Notes: a model not told the origin generated them from the sequence alone. Positions 47,798 through 57,636 are shown, numbered from the stretch's first letter. The stretch: DNA of 64,000 nucleotides from Polyangiaceae bacterium (GCA_013214025.1 JABSRN010000049.1:1-64000), one strand, 5' to 3'. Made by a program: numbers and translations.

Positions 47798-48730
47798 CTA
47801 GTCTTCGGGGACAGTGTCCGCGCTGGTGGTTGAGGCGGAGCCGGCGGGCGCGGCAGCGCGAGGGGCCTCGCCAGTGCCGCCGCCGTCGCGGGTGTGCTGC
47901 TTGAGATCGGAGAAAAAGCCGGGCAGGTCACGGCTAGCGCTGAGGGGAAATTGCGGGGGCCGTTTATCGAGAAAACTTTGAACCCCCTCTCGGGCATCCG
48001 GACTCTTGCCGCACCAATAGAGTAAGCGGGATCCAAAGAGGTGCACCTCTTCGGGACCCCTTTGGGAGCTGTCTCGGAGTAGGGATTTGCTCAGGGTGAC
48101 GGCGACCGGTGCCGTCCACTTGGCGATCTCTTCGGCGATGGCGAGGGCACGCGGTAGAACCTCGTCCGCTGGCAGGACGTAATTGAACAGGCCCGACTCG
48201 CGCTCCTCTTGTGCCAGAAATGTGCGCCCCGTGAAGATCAATTCCGCCGCTTTGCCAGCGCCGACGAGACGGGGCAAAAAGTAACTAGCGGCCGAGTCCG
48301 GCACCATCCCGCGTCGGGTAAAAGCGAATGCAATTTTTGCTTGTTCGGCTGCCACACGGATGTCCATCGCCAGACAAAGCGCGATGCCCACTCCAACGGC
48401 GTGGCCTTGGATGGCGGCGATCACCGGTTTCGGAAAGTGGTGAAAGGCCAGCGCCGTTTCCCCCCCGCTATCCCGGTAGTCATCGGGTGAATCGATTTGA
48501 CTGCGGTCGAACGCGCTTTCTCCGGAGCTGAGATCGGCGCCAGCGCAGAAGGCGCGGCCCATAGCGGTCACGACCAGTACGCGTACAGCATCATCGGACG
48601 CCGCCTCGGATAGCACCGCGACGATTTCGGCGGCCATGGCTCGGTTATACGCGTTCAGCCGTTCGGGGCAGTTGAAGAGCAGGACCCCGATACCCTGGTT
48701 GACCTCGTAGCTGATGTGTTCACGCTTCAT
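47798..48730 (-). CDS. Enoyl-CoA hydratase/isomerase family protein
   Basis: 310 aa. The oxyanion-hole segments are GRAFCAGADLSSGES near 65 and GHAVGVGIALCLAMDIRVA near 110. FTRRGMVPDSAASYFLPRLV carries the catalytic-loop region; the usual Glu is replaced by Met/Val, so activity may be isomerase or altered. The last ~45 residues are a Ser/Ala-rich tail. It lies 13 bases after the GT2-GtrA gene, in an operon. Confidence 0.87.
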   Translation of the reverse strand: MKREHISYEVNQGIGVLLFNCPERLNAYNRAMAAEIVAVLSEAASDDAVRVLVVTAMGRAFCAGADLSSGESAFDRSQIDSPDDYRDSGGETALAFHHFPKPVIAAIQGHAVGVGIALCLAMDIRVAAEQAKIAFAFTRRGMVPDSAASYFLPRLVGAGKAAELIFTGRTFLAQEERESGLFNYVLPADEVLPRALAIAEEIAKWTAPVAVTLSKSLLRDSSQRGPEEVHLFGSRLLYWCGKSPDAREGVQSFLDKRPPQFPLSASRDLPGFFSDLKQHTRDGGGTGEAPRAAAPAGSASTTSADTVPED

Positions 48731-48743
48731 TGCGGAATCGAGC

Positions 48744-49904
48744 TTAGCTCGATTCCGGCCGGATGTGTTTGGCGCGAAACACTAGAAAACGATTGAACAT
48801 GAAGTTCAGGATGCTGCCGCACACGATTCCGAATACGGCTGCGAGTTGGATCGAAAGTTGTGGAACTTTTTCTCGTAGCGCCAAGGTTACGGAATAGGTC
48901 ACGACCGCTCCAGCGAAGGAGGCCGCCACGAATCCTACGAACTGCTTCAAGATGGCTTCCGCTCGGGCGTAGGAGAATGTGAAGCGTCGGTTGAGCAAAA
49001 AATTGAAGCAGATGGAGGTGGCGATGCCCAAGAGCAGGGCGTGGCGCTCCGTCATACTCACGCGCAAGCCGGCGGTTAGCGCACCGAGATTGACGAAGGT
49101 GCCGAGAGCCCCCACCATCAGGAACTGCGTGAGGTGGCTCCATATGCCGTACTTGAAGATGTAGAGCCGGCGCAGGTGTTTGATGTAAAGCAGCTGTTGG
49201 CTGAGGGTGAGTTTGCTTTCACCGTGCGCCCGATCGCTGAAATGGATCGGTATTTCGACGATCCGCTTGGCCCCGGATCGTACCAGCAGTTCCAGCGCGA
49301 TCTTGTAGCCGACGGGATCGGGATCCTTGGCGTGTTCAAAGGTGTCCCGGCGAAGGGCGAAGAACCCTGCCATGGGATCGGCCACGCTGGTCAGCGGTCG
49401 CGCGAGTACGGTGGCCACCCGGCTGTTGATCCAACGCACCAGGCCCCAGTCGTCGGCTGTGGTGCCGCCGTCGGTGTAGCGGGAACCGATCACGAAATCG
49501 GCGCCGTCGGCGAGGGCCTTGAGCATGGCGGGAATAGCCTCCGGTGGATGGCTGAGATCGGCGTCCATCACGAGCAAGGTGTTGCCGCGGGCGAGGGCGA
49601 GACCGTCGAGCACGGCTGGGCTGAGACCGTGATTCTCTTTACGGACGAGCAGCTGCACCCACGGCAGGTCCTTCTCGGCGATCATCGCTTCGGTGCCGTC
49701 CTGGCTGTCGTCGTCGGCGATGATGACCTCGAAGGAGATGTCCCGGGACCTACGGAGTTCGGCAAGCCGATCCAAGAGGTGGGGTAGCGCCTCGAACTCT
49801 CGGAAGGTGGGCACGATGATGCTCAGCTCCGGGCTGCCGTCCGTAGGCCTATCCGTAGGCAGAGTGGACATGGAGAGCCCGTCGGGTCGTGCGGAGACAG
49901 TCAC
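48744..49904 (-). CDS. GT2 polyprenyl-phosphate sugar transferase fused to GtrA-like domain
   Basis: 386 aa from a GTG at 49904 (ATG at 49871 possible). The N-terminal GT-A domain has IIVPTFREFEALPHLLDRL, ADDDSQDGT and DADLSHPPEA, as in dolichol-phosphate mannose synthase. The last ~125 residues are four helices with FNFLLNRRFTFSY and ILNFMFNRFLVFRAK, the GtrA-like flippase domain. It should load sugar on a polyprenyl phosphate and move it across the inner membrane for glycan or protein glycosylation. Confidence 0.92.
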   Translation of the reverse strand: MTVSARPDGLSMSTLPTDRPTDGSPELSIIVPTFREFEALPHLLDRLAELRRSRDISFEVIIADDDSQDGTEAMIAEKDLPWVQLLVRKENHGLSPAVLDGLALARGNTLLVMDADLSHPPEAIPAMLKALADGADFVIGSRYTDGGTTADDWGLVRWINSRVATVLARPLTSVADPMAGFFALRRDTFEHAKDPDPVGYKIALELLVRSGAKRIVEIPIHFSDRAHGESKLTLSQQLLYIKHLRRLYIFKYGIWSHLTQFLMVGALGTFVNLGALTAGLRVSMTERHALLLGIATSICFNFLLNRRFTFSYARAEAILKQFVGFVAASFAGAVVTYSVTLALREKVPQLSIQLAAVFGIVCGSILNFMFNRFLVFRAKHIRPESS

Positions 49905-50094
49905 GCGCTAGCTTCTAGCGGACGTCGGCGACAAAGGCGAGATGTGTCGCCGGCGCTGGGATCTGAGGGGCCGTCGAGCCTCTGTGGGGCAAGGCTGAGG
50001 CTTCCCGCGAAGGTGTTGCCGGGCATTCCGCCGCCGGGAACGCGGAGCCCCAGGGCTTCGGCACAGGGGCAGGGCTCCCGAGCGGTGGCTGCTC

Positions 50095-51093
50095 TCACAC
50101 CAGGGTGAGCCAGCTGCCGTAGTTGGGGTCCTTGGCTGTAGCGGCGGCGAGATAGCCCCGCTGCAGCACGGCGCCTAGGGTGTCGCGACCCGTCAAAAGT
50201 TCTGTGCCATCGATTTCGCGCACCGGGGTCACCTCGGCTGCGGTGCCCGTCAGAAAGACTTCGTCGGAGCGCATCATTTGTTCTCGGGTGAAGGGTTTGA
50301 CCACCACCTCGACGTCCAGATTTCGAGCGATTTGGATCACACAGTCCCGAGTGATGCCCGGCACGATGGAGGAGCTTTCGTCATTGGTGTAGAGGACGCC
50401 GTCACGAACAAAAAATATATTCTCGCCTGCTGCGCTAGAAACAGTGCCGTCTTGATTGAGCAGAATCGCTTCGTCGAATCCGCGATCGAGGGCTTCGTGG
50501 GAGGCCAATACGCTGTTGGCATACTGTCCGCTGGCTTTGGCCATGGTGGGCATCGAGGTGTGGTGGAATTTGCGCCACGAAGAGATGGTCGCACGCACTC
50601 CATTGCGTAGAGCGTTCTCTCCGAGGAAGGATCCGAGCTCGCGGGTAGCGATGAACACGCCGACTCGGCATTGCTTCTTCGGTTTCAGATCGATGGGCCC
50701 CTCCCCGAAGTACGCCAAAGGTCGGATGTACGCGTTGATTGCCTTATTGCGTCGGGCAACTTCGAGCGTGCCTTGTACCAGCTCGTCGATGTTGAACGGG
50801 AGCGCCATGCCGTAGAGTTTGGCGGACCGGGTCATGCGAACGATGTGGTCGCGCACCCGAAGCAAGGCGGGGCCGCCGGGGGTGGGGTAACAGCGAATGC
50901 CCTCGAAGACGGAAGTGCCGTAGTGCAAAGCGTTGGCGTAGTAGTGAATGCTTTGGTCTTCGGCGTTCTTGATCTCGCCGTCCCACCAGATGTGCTTGGC
51001 GAGGGTTTGCCCTTGGGGACGTGCTTCTGGCAGCGCCTGATCGAGCGGGATGCGCAAAAAGCTCGGCCATTCCTCCAGGGGATCACGACTCAT
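50095..51093 (-). CDS. ilvE: Branched-chain amino-acid aminotransferase
   Basis: 332 aa. The class IV PLP pattern is clear: ALHYGTSVFEGIRCY, the Lys in MAKASGQYANSVLASHEAL, DEAILLNQDG and EVFLTGTAAEVTPV. It transaminates the 2-keto acids of leucine, isoleucine and valine. Last gene of the leu-ilv operon, 133 bases after ilvC with a strong hairpin between. Confidence 0.95.
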   Translation of the reverse strand: MSRDPLEEWPSFLRIPLDQALPEARPQGQTLAKHIWWDGEIKNAEDQSIHYYANALHYGTSVFEGIRCYPTPGGPALLRVRDHIVRMTRSAKLYGMALPFNIDELVQGTLEVARRNKAINAYIRPLAYFGEGPIDLKPKKQCRVGVFIATRELGSFLGENALRNGVRATISSWRKFHHTSMPTMAKASGQYANSVLASHEALDRGFDEAILLNQDGTVSSAAGENIFFVRDGVLYTNDESSSIVPGITRDCVIQIARNLDVEVVVKPFTREQMMRSDEVFLTGTAAEVTPVREIDGTELLTGRDTLGAVLQRGYLAAATAKDPNYGSWLTLV

Positions 51094-51118
51094 CTACTGA
51101 CCTCATTCTCCAAAATGC

Positions 51119-51159
51119 AGAACAGCCCCGGAACGATGCTTAGGTTGCGGGGCTGTTCT
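51119..51159 (-). other. Strong hairpin between ilvC and ilvE
   Basis: A perfect 12-bp stem (outer arm AGAACAGCCCCG) encloses a 17-base loop, 26 bases before the ilvE start. It has only a weak T run (CATTTT) after it, so it may attenuate transcription or protect the upstream mRNA. Confidence 0.6.
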
Positions 51160-51226
51160 TCTCAGCCTAGCGCGCCTGGGTCGCATGGAGCCCCGAGGTG
51201 CGGCATAGGCGAGTTATTTCAGTGAG

Positions 51227-52237
51227 TTAGCGGTCTGTCACAGCCTGATTTTCCTGCATCCAGGGCATCATGGCGCGCAATTCTTTGCCGACCGCCTCGA
51301 TGGGATGGTCTTCGCCAGCCTTCTCGAGGGCCTTGAACTTCGGCTTGCCCGCCTTGCATTCGGCGAGGAATTCGTCGGCGAAGGAGCCGCTCTGGATCTC
51401 GCTGAGGATCTTCTTCATCTCCTTCTTGGTCTCTTCGGTCACGATGCGCGGGCCGCGAGACAGGTCGCCGTATTCGGCGGTGTTGCTCACAGAGAATCGC
51501 ATGTTGCCGATGCCACCCTCATAGATGAGGTCAATGATGAGCTTGAGCTCGTGCACGCACTCAAAATACGCCATTTCCTTGGCGTAGCCGGCTTCCACGA
51601 GGGTTTCGTAGCCCGCCGTGATAAGAGCCGTGAGGCCACCGCAGAGCACTGTCTGCTCGCCGAAGAGATCCGTCTCGGTCTCTTCTTTGAAGGTGGTCTC
51701 CAGGATACCGGCTTTGCCGCCGCCAATTGCGCAGGCGTAAGAGAGCGCGATAGATCGAGCATTGTCGTTCGGATCGGCGTGCACGGCGATGAGCATGGGC
51801 ACGCCGCGTCCGCGGGCGTACTCACGGCGTACCGTGTGACCGGGGGCCTTGGGAGCGACGAGGAACACGCCGACGCCGTCGGGGGGAGTGATCTTTTTGA
51901 AATGCACGCCGAAGCCGTGTGCGACCAAGAAGCAGTCGCCCTGCTCCAAACCGGGGGCGATTTCGGAGGCGTAGATCTGGGGAGCTAGCTCGTCGGGCAC
52001 GAGCAGCATGACCACGTCACCCCACTTGGCGGCTTCTGCCGGCTCCAGCACTTCCAAGCCCTCGGCCTCGGCTCGGGGTTTGCTCTTGCTGTCAGCGCGC
52101 AACCCGACCTTTACGTTTACGCCGCTGTCCTTGAGGTTCAGCGCGTGGGCGTGACCTTGGCTGCCGTAACCAATGATGGCGACCTTGCGGTCCTTGATGA
52201 GATCTAGGTTTGCGTCTGCGTCGTAGAAGGCTTTCAT
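51227..52237 (-). CDS. ilvC: Ketol-acid reductoisomerase
   Basis: 336 aa, class I (short) length. The Rossmann motif [17 protein letters not shown] lies near 24. Later come [13 protein letters not shown] and the Mg-binding helices with [13 protein letters not shown] and [18 protein letters not shown]. It converts acetolactate to dihydroxy-isovalerate with NADPH. Located 126 bases after ilvN, behind a hairpin. Confidence 0.97.
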   Translation of the reverse strand: MKAFYDADANLDLIKDRKVAIIGYGSQGHAHALNLKDSGVNVKVGLRADSKSKPRAEAEGLEVLEPAEAAKWGDVVMLLVPDELAPQIYASEIAPGLEQGDCFLVAHGFGVHFKKITPPDGVGVFLVAPKAPGHTVRREYARGRGVPMLIAVHADPNDNARSIALSYACAIGGGKAGILETTFKEETETDLFGEQTVLCGGLTALITAGYETLVEAGYAKEMAYFECVHELKLIIDLIYEGGIGNMRFSVSNTAEYGDLSRGPRIVTEETKKEMKKILSEIQSGSFADEFLAECKAGKPKFKALEKAGEDHPIEAVGKELRAMMPWMQENQAVTDR

Positions 52238-52260
52238 TCGTCGTCCTTAGTAGTGGTGGC

Positions 52261-52295
52261 GATGAGCCGGAATTCGCATGTTTCCGGGCCTCATC
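52261..52295 (-). other. Hairpin between ilvN and ilvC
   Basis: GATGAG plus CCGG pair with CCGG plus CTCATC around a 13-base loop, with two unpaired bases. It sits 24 bases before ilvC, and may influence ilvC expression or stability. Confidence 0.5.
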
Positions 52296-52363
52296 CAAGG
52301 GTCTTTTTCGCGTTGTGGGTCGGAGAGCTCAGAGAAGCGCCCGGGAATTTGTGGGTACCTGCT

Positions 52364-52888
52364 CTAGGCGGTGGCTTCGAAAGTGTCCGATTCGGCACTT
52401 TCGCCGGGTTTTCCGAAGGCAACGGGCGCAGAACGCACCATTTGTCGAATGCCCAGCGGGCGGCAGAGCTCGATGAAGTCGTCCACTTTGGCAGCGTTCG
52501 CGGTGAGCTCGACTGTGAAGTCCGCGGCCGTATAGGTGATCGTGCGTGCACCCGTTAGTTTACAGATCCGCTCGATGTCCTCCCGGCTCTTGGCGTTCTG
52601 ACAGCGGAGAGTCAGTACCACCAGCTCGCGCTCTAGGGTGCCCTGGGGGTGCTGAATCACCTTGTGAACTCGGATCAGCTTGTTCAACTGCTTGGTGATC
52701 TGCTCGATGACCTTCTCGTCGGCGCGGGTCACCAATACCACTCGGCTCATACGAGGCTCGGTGGTTCGATTGACGGCGAGGGAATCGATGTTGAATCCCC
52801 GGCCGCTGAAGAGCCCAACGATACGGGCGAGCTCGCCGGGGCTGTCTTCGACCAGGATGCTGACGATGTGGCGTGTGGGCTCAGTCAT
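52364..52888 (-). CDS. ilvN: Acetolactate synthase small (regulatory) subunit
   Basis: 174 aa from the ATG at 52888. An ACT domain opens it (SILVEDSPGELARIVGLFSG, RGFNIDSLAVNRT). The C-terminal half (ELVVLTLRCQNAKSREDIER) is the second domain of IlvH. It gives valine feedback control of IlvB. It overlaps ilvB by 4 bases (ATGA). The longer open frame to 53173 lies inside ilvB and is not real. Confidence 0.96.
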   Translation of the reverse strand: MTEPTRHIVSILVEDSPGELARIVGLFSGRGFNIDSLAVNRTTEPRMSRVVLVTRADEKVIEQITKQLNKLIRVHKVIQHPQGTLERELVVLTLRCQNAKSREDIERICKLTGARTITYTAADFTVELTANAAKVDDFIELCRPLGIRQMVRSAPVAFGKPGESAESDTFEATA

Positions 52889-54681
52889 TTCGACTCCGGG
52901 GTCGTGGGGGGATAAACCTCGGGGTCCATCGCGAGTTCGTAATGAGCGGCGCCAGCTGGGATCATTGGGTACACGTTGGCTTCCTTGGTGACGATGATGT
53001 CCATGATCACGGTGCCGGGGGTGTCGAAGCCCTTCTCGAGCACGCCGCGTAGTTCTTCCGGAGTCTCCGCGCGAAGCCCTGTGGCGCCGTAGGCTTCGGC
53101 AATCTTGGCGAAGTCCGGGAAGTACTTCATGCCGACGCTGGAGTAGCGCCGGGAGTAGAACAATTCCTGCCACTGGCGAACCATGCCGAGGAAGTTGTTG
53201 TTCATGATGATGATCTTAACGTTGAGATCCTCGTGTACGCAGGTGGCGAGCTCTTGGATACACATCTGAAACGAGCCGTCACCGGTGACGCAGATCACAG
53301 GATCCTTCGTTCCACTGAGCGCCGCTCCCATGGCGGCGGGTAGGCCGAAGCCCATGGTGCCGAGGCCGCCGGAGGTGATCCATTTGCGGCCGTCATCCGC
53401 CGGGTAGTACTGCGCCGCCCACATCTGGTGCTGCCCCACGTCGGTGGTGCAGATGTACTCACCCTTGGTGAGGTCTGCCAGCTCCTCGAAGAGGCGCTGG
53501 GGCATGATGGTGTCGCTGCGGTCCTTGTAGGCGAGAGGGAAATCCCGCTTCCAAGTCGTGAGCGTGTTCCACCACTCCTTGCGCTCCGGAGCGGGGTCGT
53601 CGCCGATGGCGTCTAGCATCTGTTGCATGACGGTCTTGGCGTCACCGACGATAGGAATGTCCACCGCGACACTCTTGTTTACGCTCGTGGGATCGATATC
53701 CACGTGGATCTTCTTGGCGTTGACCGCAAAGTTTTCGATGGCGCCGGTCACCCGGTCGTCAAAGCGCGAGCCGATGGCAACGATCAGATCGGCTTCTGCC
53801 ATCGACATGTTGGCCGCGTAGGTGCCATGCATGCCGAGCATGCCGAGGCACTGTTGGTGACCGGGCGGGTAGCAGCCAAGCCCCATCAGCGTGGGCGTAA
53901 CGGGCAAGTTCAGCTTGTCCGCGAGCTCTTTGAGCTCGGCGTTCGCTCCGGAGGCGACGACGCCGCCGCCGACATACAGAATGGTCTTTTCCGTTGAGCG
54001 CATGAGCTCGACGGCCTTTTTTACCTGCCGGGTGTGCCCACGCACGGTGGGTTTGTAGCTGGGGATGCTGACTGACTCTGGGTAGTGGAAGGCACACTCC
54101 GCCGCGGTGATGTCCTTCGGAAGGTCCACCAACACTGGGCCCGGGCGACCCGTGCGAGCGAGATAGAAGGCCTCTTTGATGGTGGGTGCGATGTCTTCGA
54201 CTCGTTTGACCAAGTAGTTGTACTTGGTGCAGGGCCGCGTGATGCCGACGACGTCCGCCTCTTGGAAGGCGTCGTTGCCGATGGCGGTGGTAAGCACCTG
54301 TCCGGTAATGACAACGATGGGAGTCGAATCACTCAGCGCATTAGCGAGGCCGGTAACCACATTGGTAGCACCCGGTCCGGACGTCACCAGGCAGACGCCG
54401 ACTTTGCCGGTGGCTTGGGCGTAACCTTCTGCCGCATGAACGGCCCCCTGTTCGTGGCGCACCAGCACGTGGTTGATACGTTCGCTCTGCAAATGCAGCT
54501 CATCGTAGACGTGAAGAATGGCTCCACCCGGGTAACCGAACATGAGTTCGACACCTTCTTGGAGGAGGCTTTCGACCAGCACGCGGGCGCCGCGCATCAC
54601 TTCGCCCTCGGGTCCCGGCGCGATGGCGCCTTTCCCGTTGGTGGTGTCGGGTGATGTCGTTTTGCTTGGGTTGGCAGTCAT
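52885..54681 (-). CDS. ilvB: Acetolactate synthase large subunit
   Basis: 598 aa from the ATG at 54681, which overlaps leuB by 4 bases. FGYPGGAILHVYDEL, RHEQGAVHAAEGYA (catalytic Glu), and the ThDP-binding GDGSFQMCIQELAT then NNNFLGMVRQWQELF are all present. It joins two pyruvates (or pyruvate and 2-ketobutyrate) to start valine, leucine and isoleucine synthesis; works with IlvN. Confidence 0.97.
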   Translation of the reverse strand: MTANPSKTTSPDTTNGKGAIAPGPEGEVMRGARVLVESLLQEGVELMFGYPGGAILHVYDELHLQSERINHVLVRHEQGAVHAAEGYAQATGKVGVCLVTSGPGATNVVTGLANALSDSTPIVVITGQVLTTAIGNDAFQEADVVGITRPCTKYNYLVKRVEDIAPTIKEAFYLARTGRPGPVLVDLPKDITAAECAFHYPESVSIPSYKPTVRGHTRQVKKAVELMRSTEKTILYVGGGVVASGANAELKELADKLNLPVTPTLMGLGCYPPGHQQCLGMLGMHGTYAANMSMAEADLIVAIGSRFDDRVTGAIENFAVNAKKIHVDIDPTSVNKSVAVDIPIVGDAKTVMQQMLDAIGDDPAPERKEWWNTLTTWKRDFPLAYKDRSDTIMPQRLFEELADLTKGEYICTTDVGQHQMWAAQYYPADDGRKWITSGGLGTMGFGLPAAMGAALSGTKDPVICVTGDGSFQMCIQELATCVHEDLNVKIIIMNNNFLGMVRQWQELFYSRRYSSVGMKYFPDFAKIAEAYGATGLRAETPEELRGVLEKGFDTPGTVIMDIIVTKEANVYPMIPAGAAHYELAMDPEVYPPTTPESK

Positions 54682-55739
54682 GCCTTCAGCGCTTGACATA
54701 TTATGTCGCCCATTTCTTTCGTGGTGACCTTGCCACCTAAGTCTGCCGTGCGATGACCATCGGCCAGAGCCTGGTCAATGATGGTTTCCACCCGTGTTGC
54801 CTCTTCAGGCATCTGTAACGAATTGCGCAATAGGGAAGCGACGCTTCCGATAGCGCCCAGTGGGTTCGCGATGCCCTGGCCCGCGATGTCCGGCGCGCTG
54901 CCGTGAATGGGCTCGTAGAGCCCCGGACCCTCGCCAAGCGAGGCGCTGGACAGCAGGCCAATGGATCCCGCGAGTACGGCGCCGGCATCCGTCAGGATGT
55001 CGCCGAAAAGGTTCGAGGTTACGACCACGTCGAACTTGGTGGGTTGACGGATCAAGTCCATCGCCGCCGAGTCGACGTATTGGTGGTCGAGTGCAATGTC
55101 CGGGTACTCGTTCTGTTGCAGCTCGGTCACCGTTTGGCGCCACAACTGGCTCACTTCGAGCACGTTCGCCTTGTCTACGCTGAGCAGGCGCTTGCCGCGG
55201 CCCCGAGCGATCTCGAAAGCCACCTTGGCGACGCGCACGACTTCGCGCTTCGTGTAGACCATGGTGTTGAAACCGCGATCGCCGTCGATGCCGCGCGGTT
55301 CGCCGAAGTACACGCCACCGAGCAGTTCGCGCACGACGATCATGTCGGTGCCCTTCACTACATGGTTCTTGAGCGGGGAGGCGTCGTTGAGAGCGTCAAT
55401 AGCGCGCACGGGGCGCAGGTTGGCGAATACCCCCATGGCCTGCCGCAGATCGAGCAGGCCTTTCTCTGGGCGTCGGTTGCCGGTGGCGCCGTCATACTTG
55501 GGGAGGCCGACAGCTCCGAGCAATACTGCGTCGGCCGCCAGTACGGCCTCTTTGGTGGCAGCAGGGAAAGCCTCGTCGCCGGCGTCGAGAGCACATCCGC
55601 CGAGGGGTTTCTCGATGAGTTCGAGTCCACGGCCGGCTTGCTCGAGTACGAGCCTCAGTACGTTGGCGGCTTCACCGCAGACCTCAGGGCCAATGCCGTC
55701 GCCGGGGAGAGTTACGATTCGTGCGGTTTTGTCGCTCAT
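54678..55739 (-). CDS. leuB: 3-isopropylmalate dehydrogenase
   Basis: 353 aa. LPGDGIGPEVCGEA at the start, VRELLGGVYFGEPRGIDG and AAMDLIRQP, and the NAD-binding HGSAPDIAGQGIANPLGAI segment are diagnostic. It oxidises 3-isopropylmalate to 2-ketoisocaproate precursor. Overlaps leuA and ilvB by 4 bases each, a tight operon. Confidence 0.97.
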   Translation of the reverse strand: MSDKTARIVTLPGDGIGPEVCGEAANVLRLVLEQAGRGLELIEKPLGGCALDAGDEAFPAATKEAVLAADAVLLGAVGLPKYDGATGNRRPEKGLLDLRQAMGVFANLRPVRAIDALNDASPLKNHVVKGTDMIVVRELLGGVYFGEPRGIDGDRGFNTMVYTKREVVRVAKVAFEIARGRGKRLLSVDKANVLEVSQLWRQTVTELQQNEYPDIALDHQYVDSAAMDLIRQPTKFDVVVTSNLFGDILTDAGAVLAGSIGLLSSASLGEGPGLYEPIHGSAPDIAGQGIANPLGAIGSVASLLRNSLQMPEEATRVETIIDQALADGHRTADLGGKVTTKEMGDIICQALKA

Positions 55740-57319
55740 GCGGCACCTTCTTGGGATTGTGATGCGATGCGGGGCGCCAGGGTTGTGCGCTCCACCTGCG
55801 GAGGTTTGACGTCAGCGGTGACGCTCAGAAATTTGTTCATGGCAGAGAGATAGGCACGCACAGAGGCCTCGACGATGTCGTCGCCCACGGCGCGTCCCGA
55901 GAATGTCTTGTCGTTGACGGTGACCCGTACACTGACTTCCCCCTGGGCGTCGCGGCCTTCGCCAACGGCGCGCAGTTCGTAGTTCACGATCTTGCCGGCG
56001 TAGCCAGTGATCTTGTCGATGGCGGTGCAGGCGGCCTCTAGGGGGCCTTCGCCAAGCGCGCATTCGGCGTAGGTGTTGCCGTCACGCGTTAGTTGCACGG
56101 TGGCCGTGAGTGGTTTCACCGTGCCGCTGATGACCTGGATCAGATTGATCTGGTAGGGGGGAGCCTTGGGTGGACGATTGTCCAGCACAAGTGAGATCAG
56201 AGCGTCGTCGTCGAGGGTGCTGCCATCGGCCACAGCTTGCAGGAAGCGATCGTAGACGAGATTGAGCGTCGCCGAGTCCACGGGGTGGCCCAAGTCTTTC
56301 AGTCGAGCGGCGAGTGCTTTGCGACCGGAGTGGCGACCGAGAACTAGCTGGCTCGGCGGGGAGCCAACGCTTTCGGGCGTCATGATTTCGTAGCTACGCC
56401 GATCGTTCAACATGCCCTGCTGGTGCACGCCGGACTCATGGGCGAAGGCGTTCTGTCCGACCACCGCCTTGTTGCGTTGCACACCGACGCCTGTGACGGC
56501 GCTCAAGAGCTGGCTGCTCTTGTAGAGCAGTTCCGTTTTGACGCCTGTTTCATAAGGCATGATGTCATTGCGCACGTTGAGCGCCATGACGATTTCTTCG
56601 AGAGATGCGTTCCCGGCGCGTTCGCCGATGCCGTTGATGGTGCACTCGATTTGGCGGGCTCCGCCCGCGACGCCAGCCAGTGAGTTCGCGACGGCGAGGC
56701 CGAGATCGTTGTGGCAATGGGTGCTCAGCGTCACCTTGTCGATGCCGCGGATTTTTTGCTTCAGCATTTCGATGCGAGCTTGGTACTCGACCGGAGTGGT
56801 GTAACCGACGGTGTCGGGGATGTTCACGACCTGGACGCCCTCGTCCACCACGGCTTGCACTACCTTGAGAAGGAAGTCGACGTTGGTGCGGGTGGCGTCC
56901 TCGGGACTGAACTCGACGTCGTCGAAGAGTTTGACGCCTCGGCGAACGGCCTCGATGATTTTCTCAAGGGCTTGGTCTTCGTTGAGACCGGTTTTGGCGT
57001 CGAGGTGGATCTGGCTGGTACCGAAAAACACATGCAGGCGTGCATGGGCGGCGGGCTCCAGGCTCTTGGCGACGGACTCGATGTCGCCGGTGACGCAGCG
57101 GGCGAGGGCCGCCACGGTGGCGGTTTTCACTACTCGGCAAATCTGCCTGCAGCCTTCGAGATCCTCAGCACTGGCTGCAGGAAATCCGGCTTCGATCACG
57201 TCGACACCGAGTTCTTCGAGCTGGCGGGCAAGCGTTAGCTTTTGCTCCGCCGTCATCCCGTAACCGGGGGACTGCTCGCCGTCTCTCAGAGTGGTGTCAA
57301 ATATACGTACGCGATCCAT
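55736..57319 (-). CDS. leuA: 2-isopropylmalate synthase
   Basis: 527 aa. IFDTTLRDGEQSPGYGMT at the N-terminus, THCHNDLGLAVANSLAG (metal-binding His pair), NAFAHESGVHQQGML, and a C-terminal LeuA dimer domain. It condenses acetyl-CoA with 2-ketoisovalerate and is leucine-inhibited. First gene of the operon. A 7-bp hairpin lies 28 bases before its start. Confidence 0.97.
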   Translation of the reverse strand: MDRVRIFDTTLRDGEQSPGYGMTAEQKLTLARQLEELGVDVIEAGFPAASAEDLEGCRQICRVVKTATVAALARCVTGDIESVAKSLEPAAHARLHVFFGTSQIHLDAKTGLNEDQALEKIIEAVRRGVKLFDDVEFSPEDATRTNVDFLLKVVQAVVDEGVQVVNIPDTVGYTTPVEYQARIEMLKQKIRGIDKVTLSTHCHNDLGLAVANSLAGVAGGARQIECTINGIGERAGNASLEEIVMALNVRNDIMPYETGVKTELLYKSSQLLSAVTGVGVQRNKAVVGQNAFAHESGVHQQGMLNDRRSYEIMTPESVGSPPSQLVLGRHSGRKALAARLKDLGHPVDSATLNLVYDRFLQAVADGSTLDDDALISLVLDNRPPKAPPYQINLIQVISGTVKPLTATVQLTRDGNTYAECALGEGPLEAACTAIDKITGYAGKIVNYELRAVGEGRDAQGEVSVRVTVNDKTFSGRAVGDDIVEASVRAYLSAMNKFLSVTADVKPPQVERTTLAPRIASQSQEGAA

Positions 57320-57347
57320 GATTTCCTCTTGGGTTGTGCTCTGCCAC

Positions 57348-57364
57348 CGACGCCGTCGGCGTCG
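57348..57364 (-). other. Hairpin just before leuA
   Basis: CGACGCC/GGCGTCG pair around a 3-base loop, 28 bases upstream of the leuA ATG. Too far to hide the ribosome site, but could affect translation. Confidence 0.4.
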
Positions 57365-57429
57365 ATAGAGCGACTAACCGAAGAGGTAGGAGGCGGGCGC
57401 GAGTGGGCCGGCTACTGGAAGTGGGCTGT

Positions 57430-57636
57430 TCATCCTTGGCTCGACCGGTGTTGGGGTGGGTCGCACGCAACAAGCGTGTCGACGAAGGGGAGTATGGGTT
57501 CGGTCATGCCCTTGGACAAGAAAAACTTCGAAACGTAGTCGGTGAATCCTCCTCGAATGCGTTGTGGCAGATGGGACAATGGCGGCGCCCGTTCTAACTT
57601 ATCGGGGTAAATTACCGGGCGTTTTGGGGCGGACAT
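57430..57636 (-). CDS. Possible short protein upstream of leuA
   Basis: 68 aa from the ATG at 57636 with a weak GGAT site. The sequence (SAPKRPVIYPDKLER, FTDYVSKFFLSKGM, EPILPFVDTLVAC) has protein-like composition but no family I know and no run of Leu codons, so it is not a classical leader peptide. It ends 110 bases before leuA on the same strand. It may be chance. Confidence 0.3.
   Translation of the reverse strand: MSAPKRPVIYPDKLERAPPLSHLPQRIRGGFTDYVSKFFLSKGMTEPILPFVDTLVACDPPQHRSSQG

Noticed and set aside
52889-53173. Upstream extension of ilvN
   Set aside because: It lies within ilvB; the ATG at 52888 gives a normal IlvN and a 4-base overlap.
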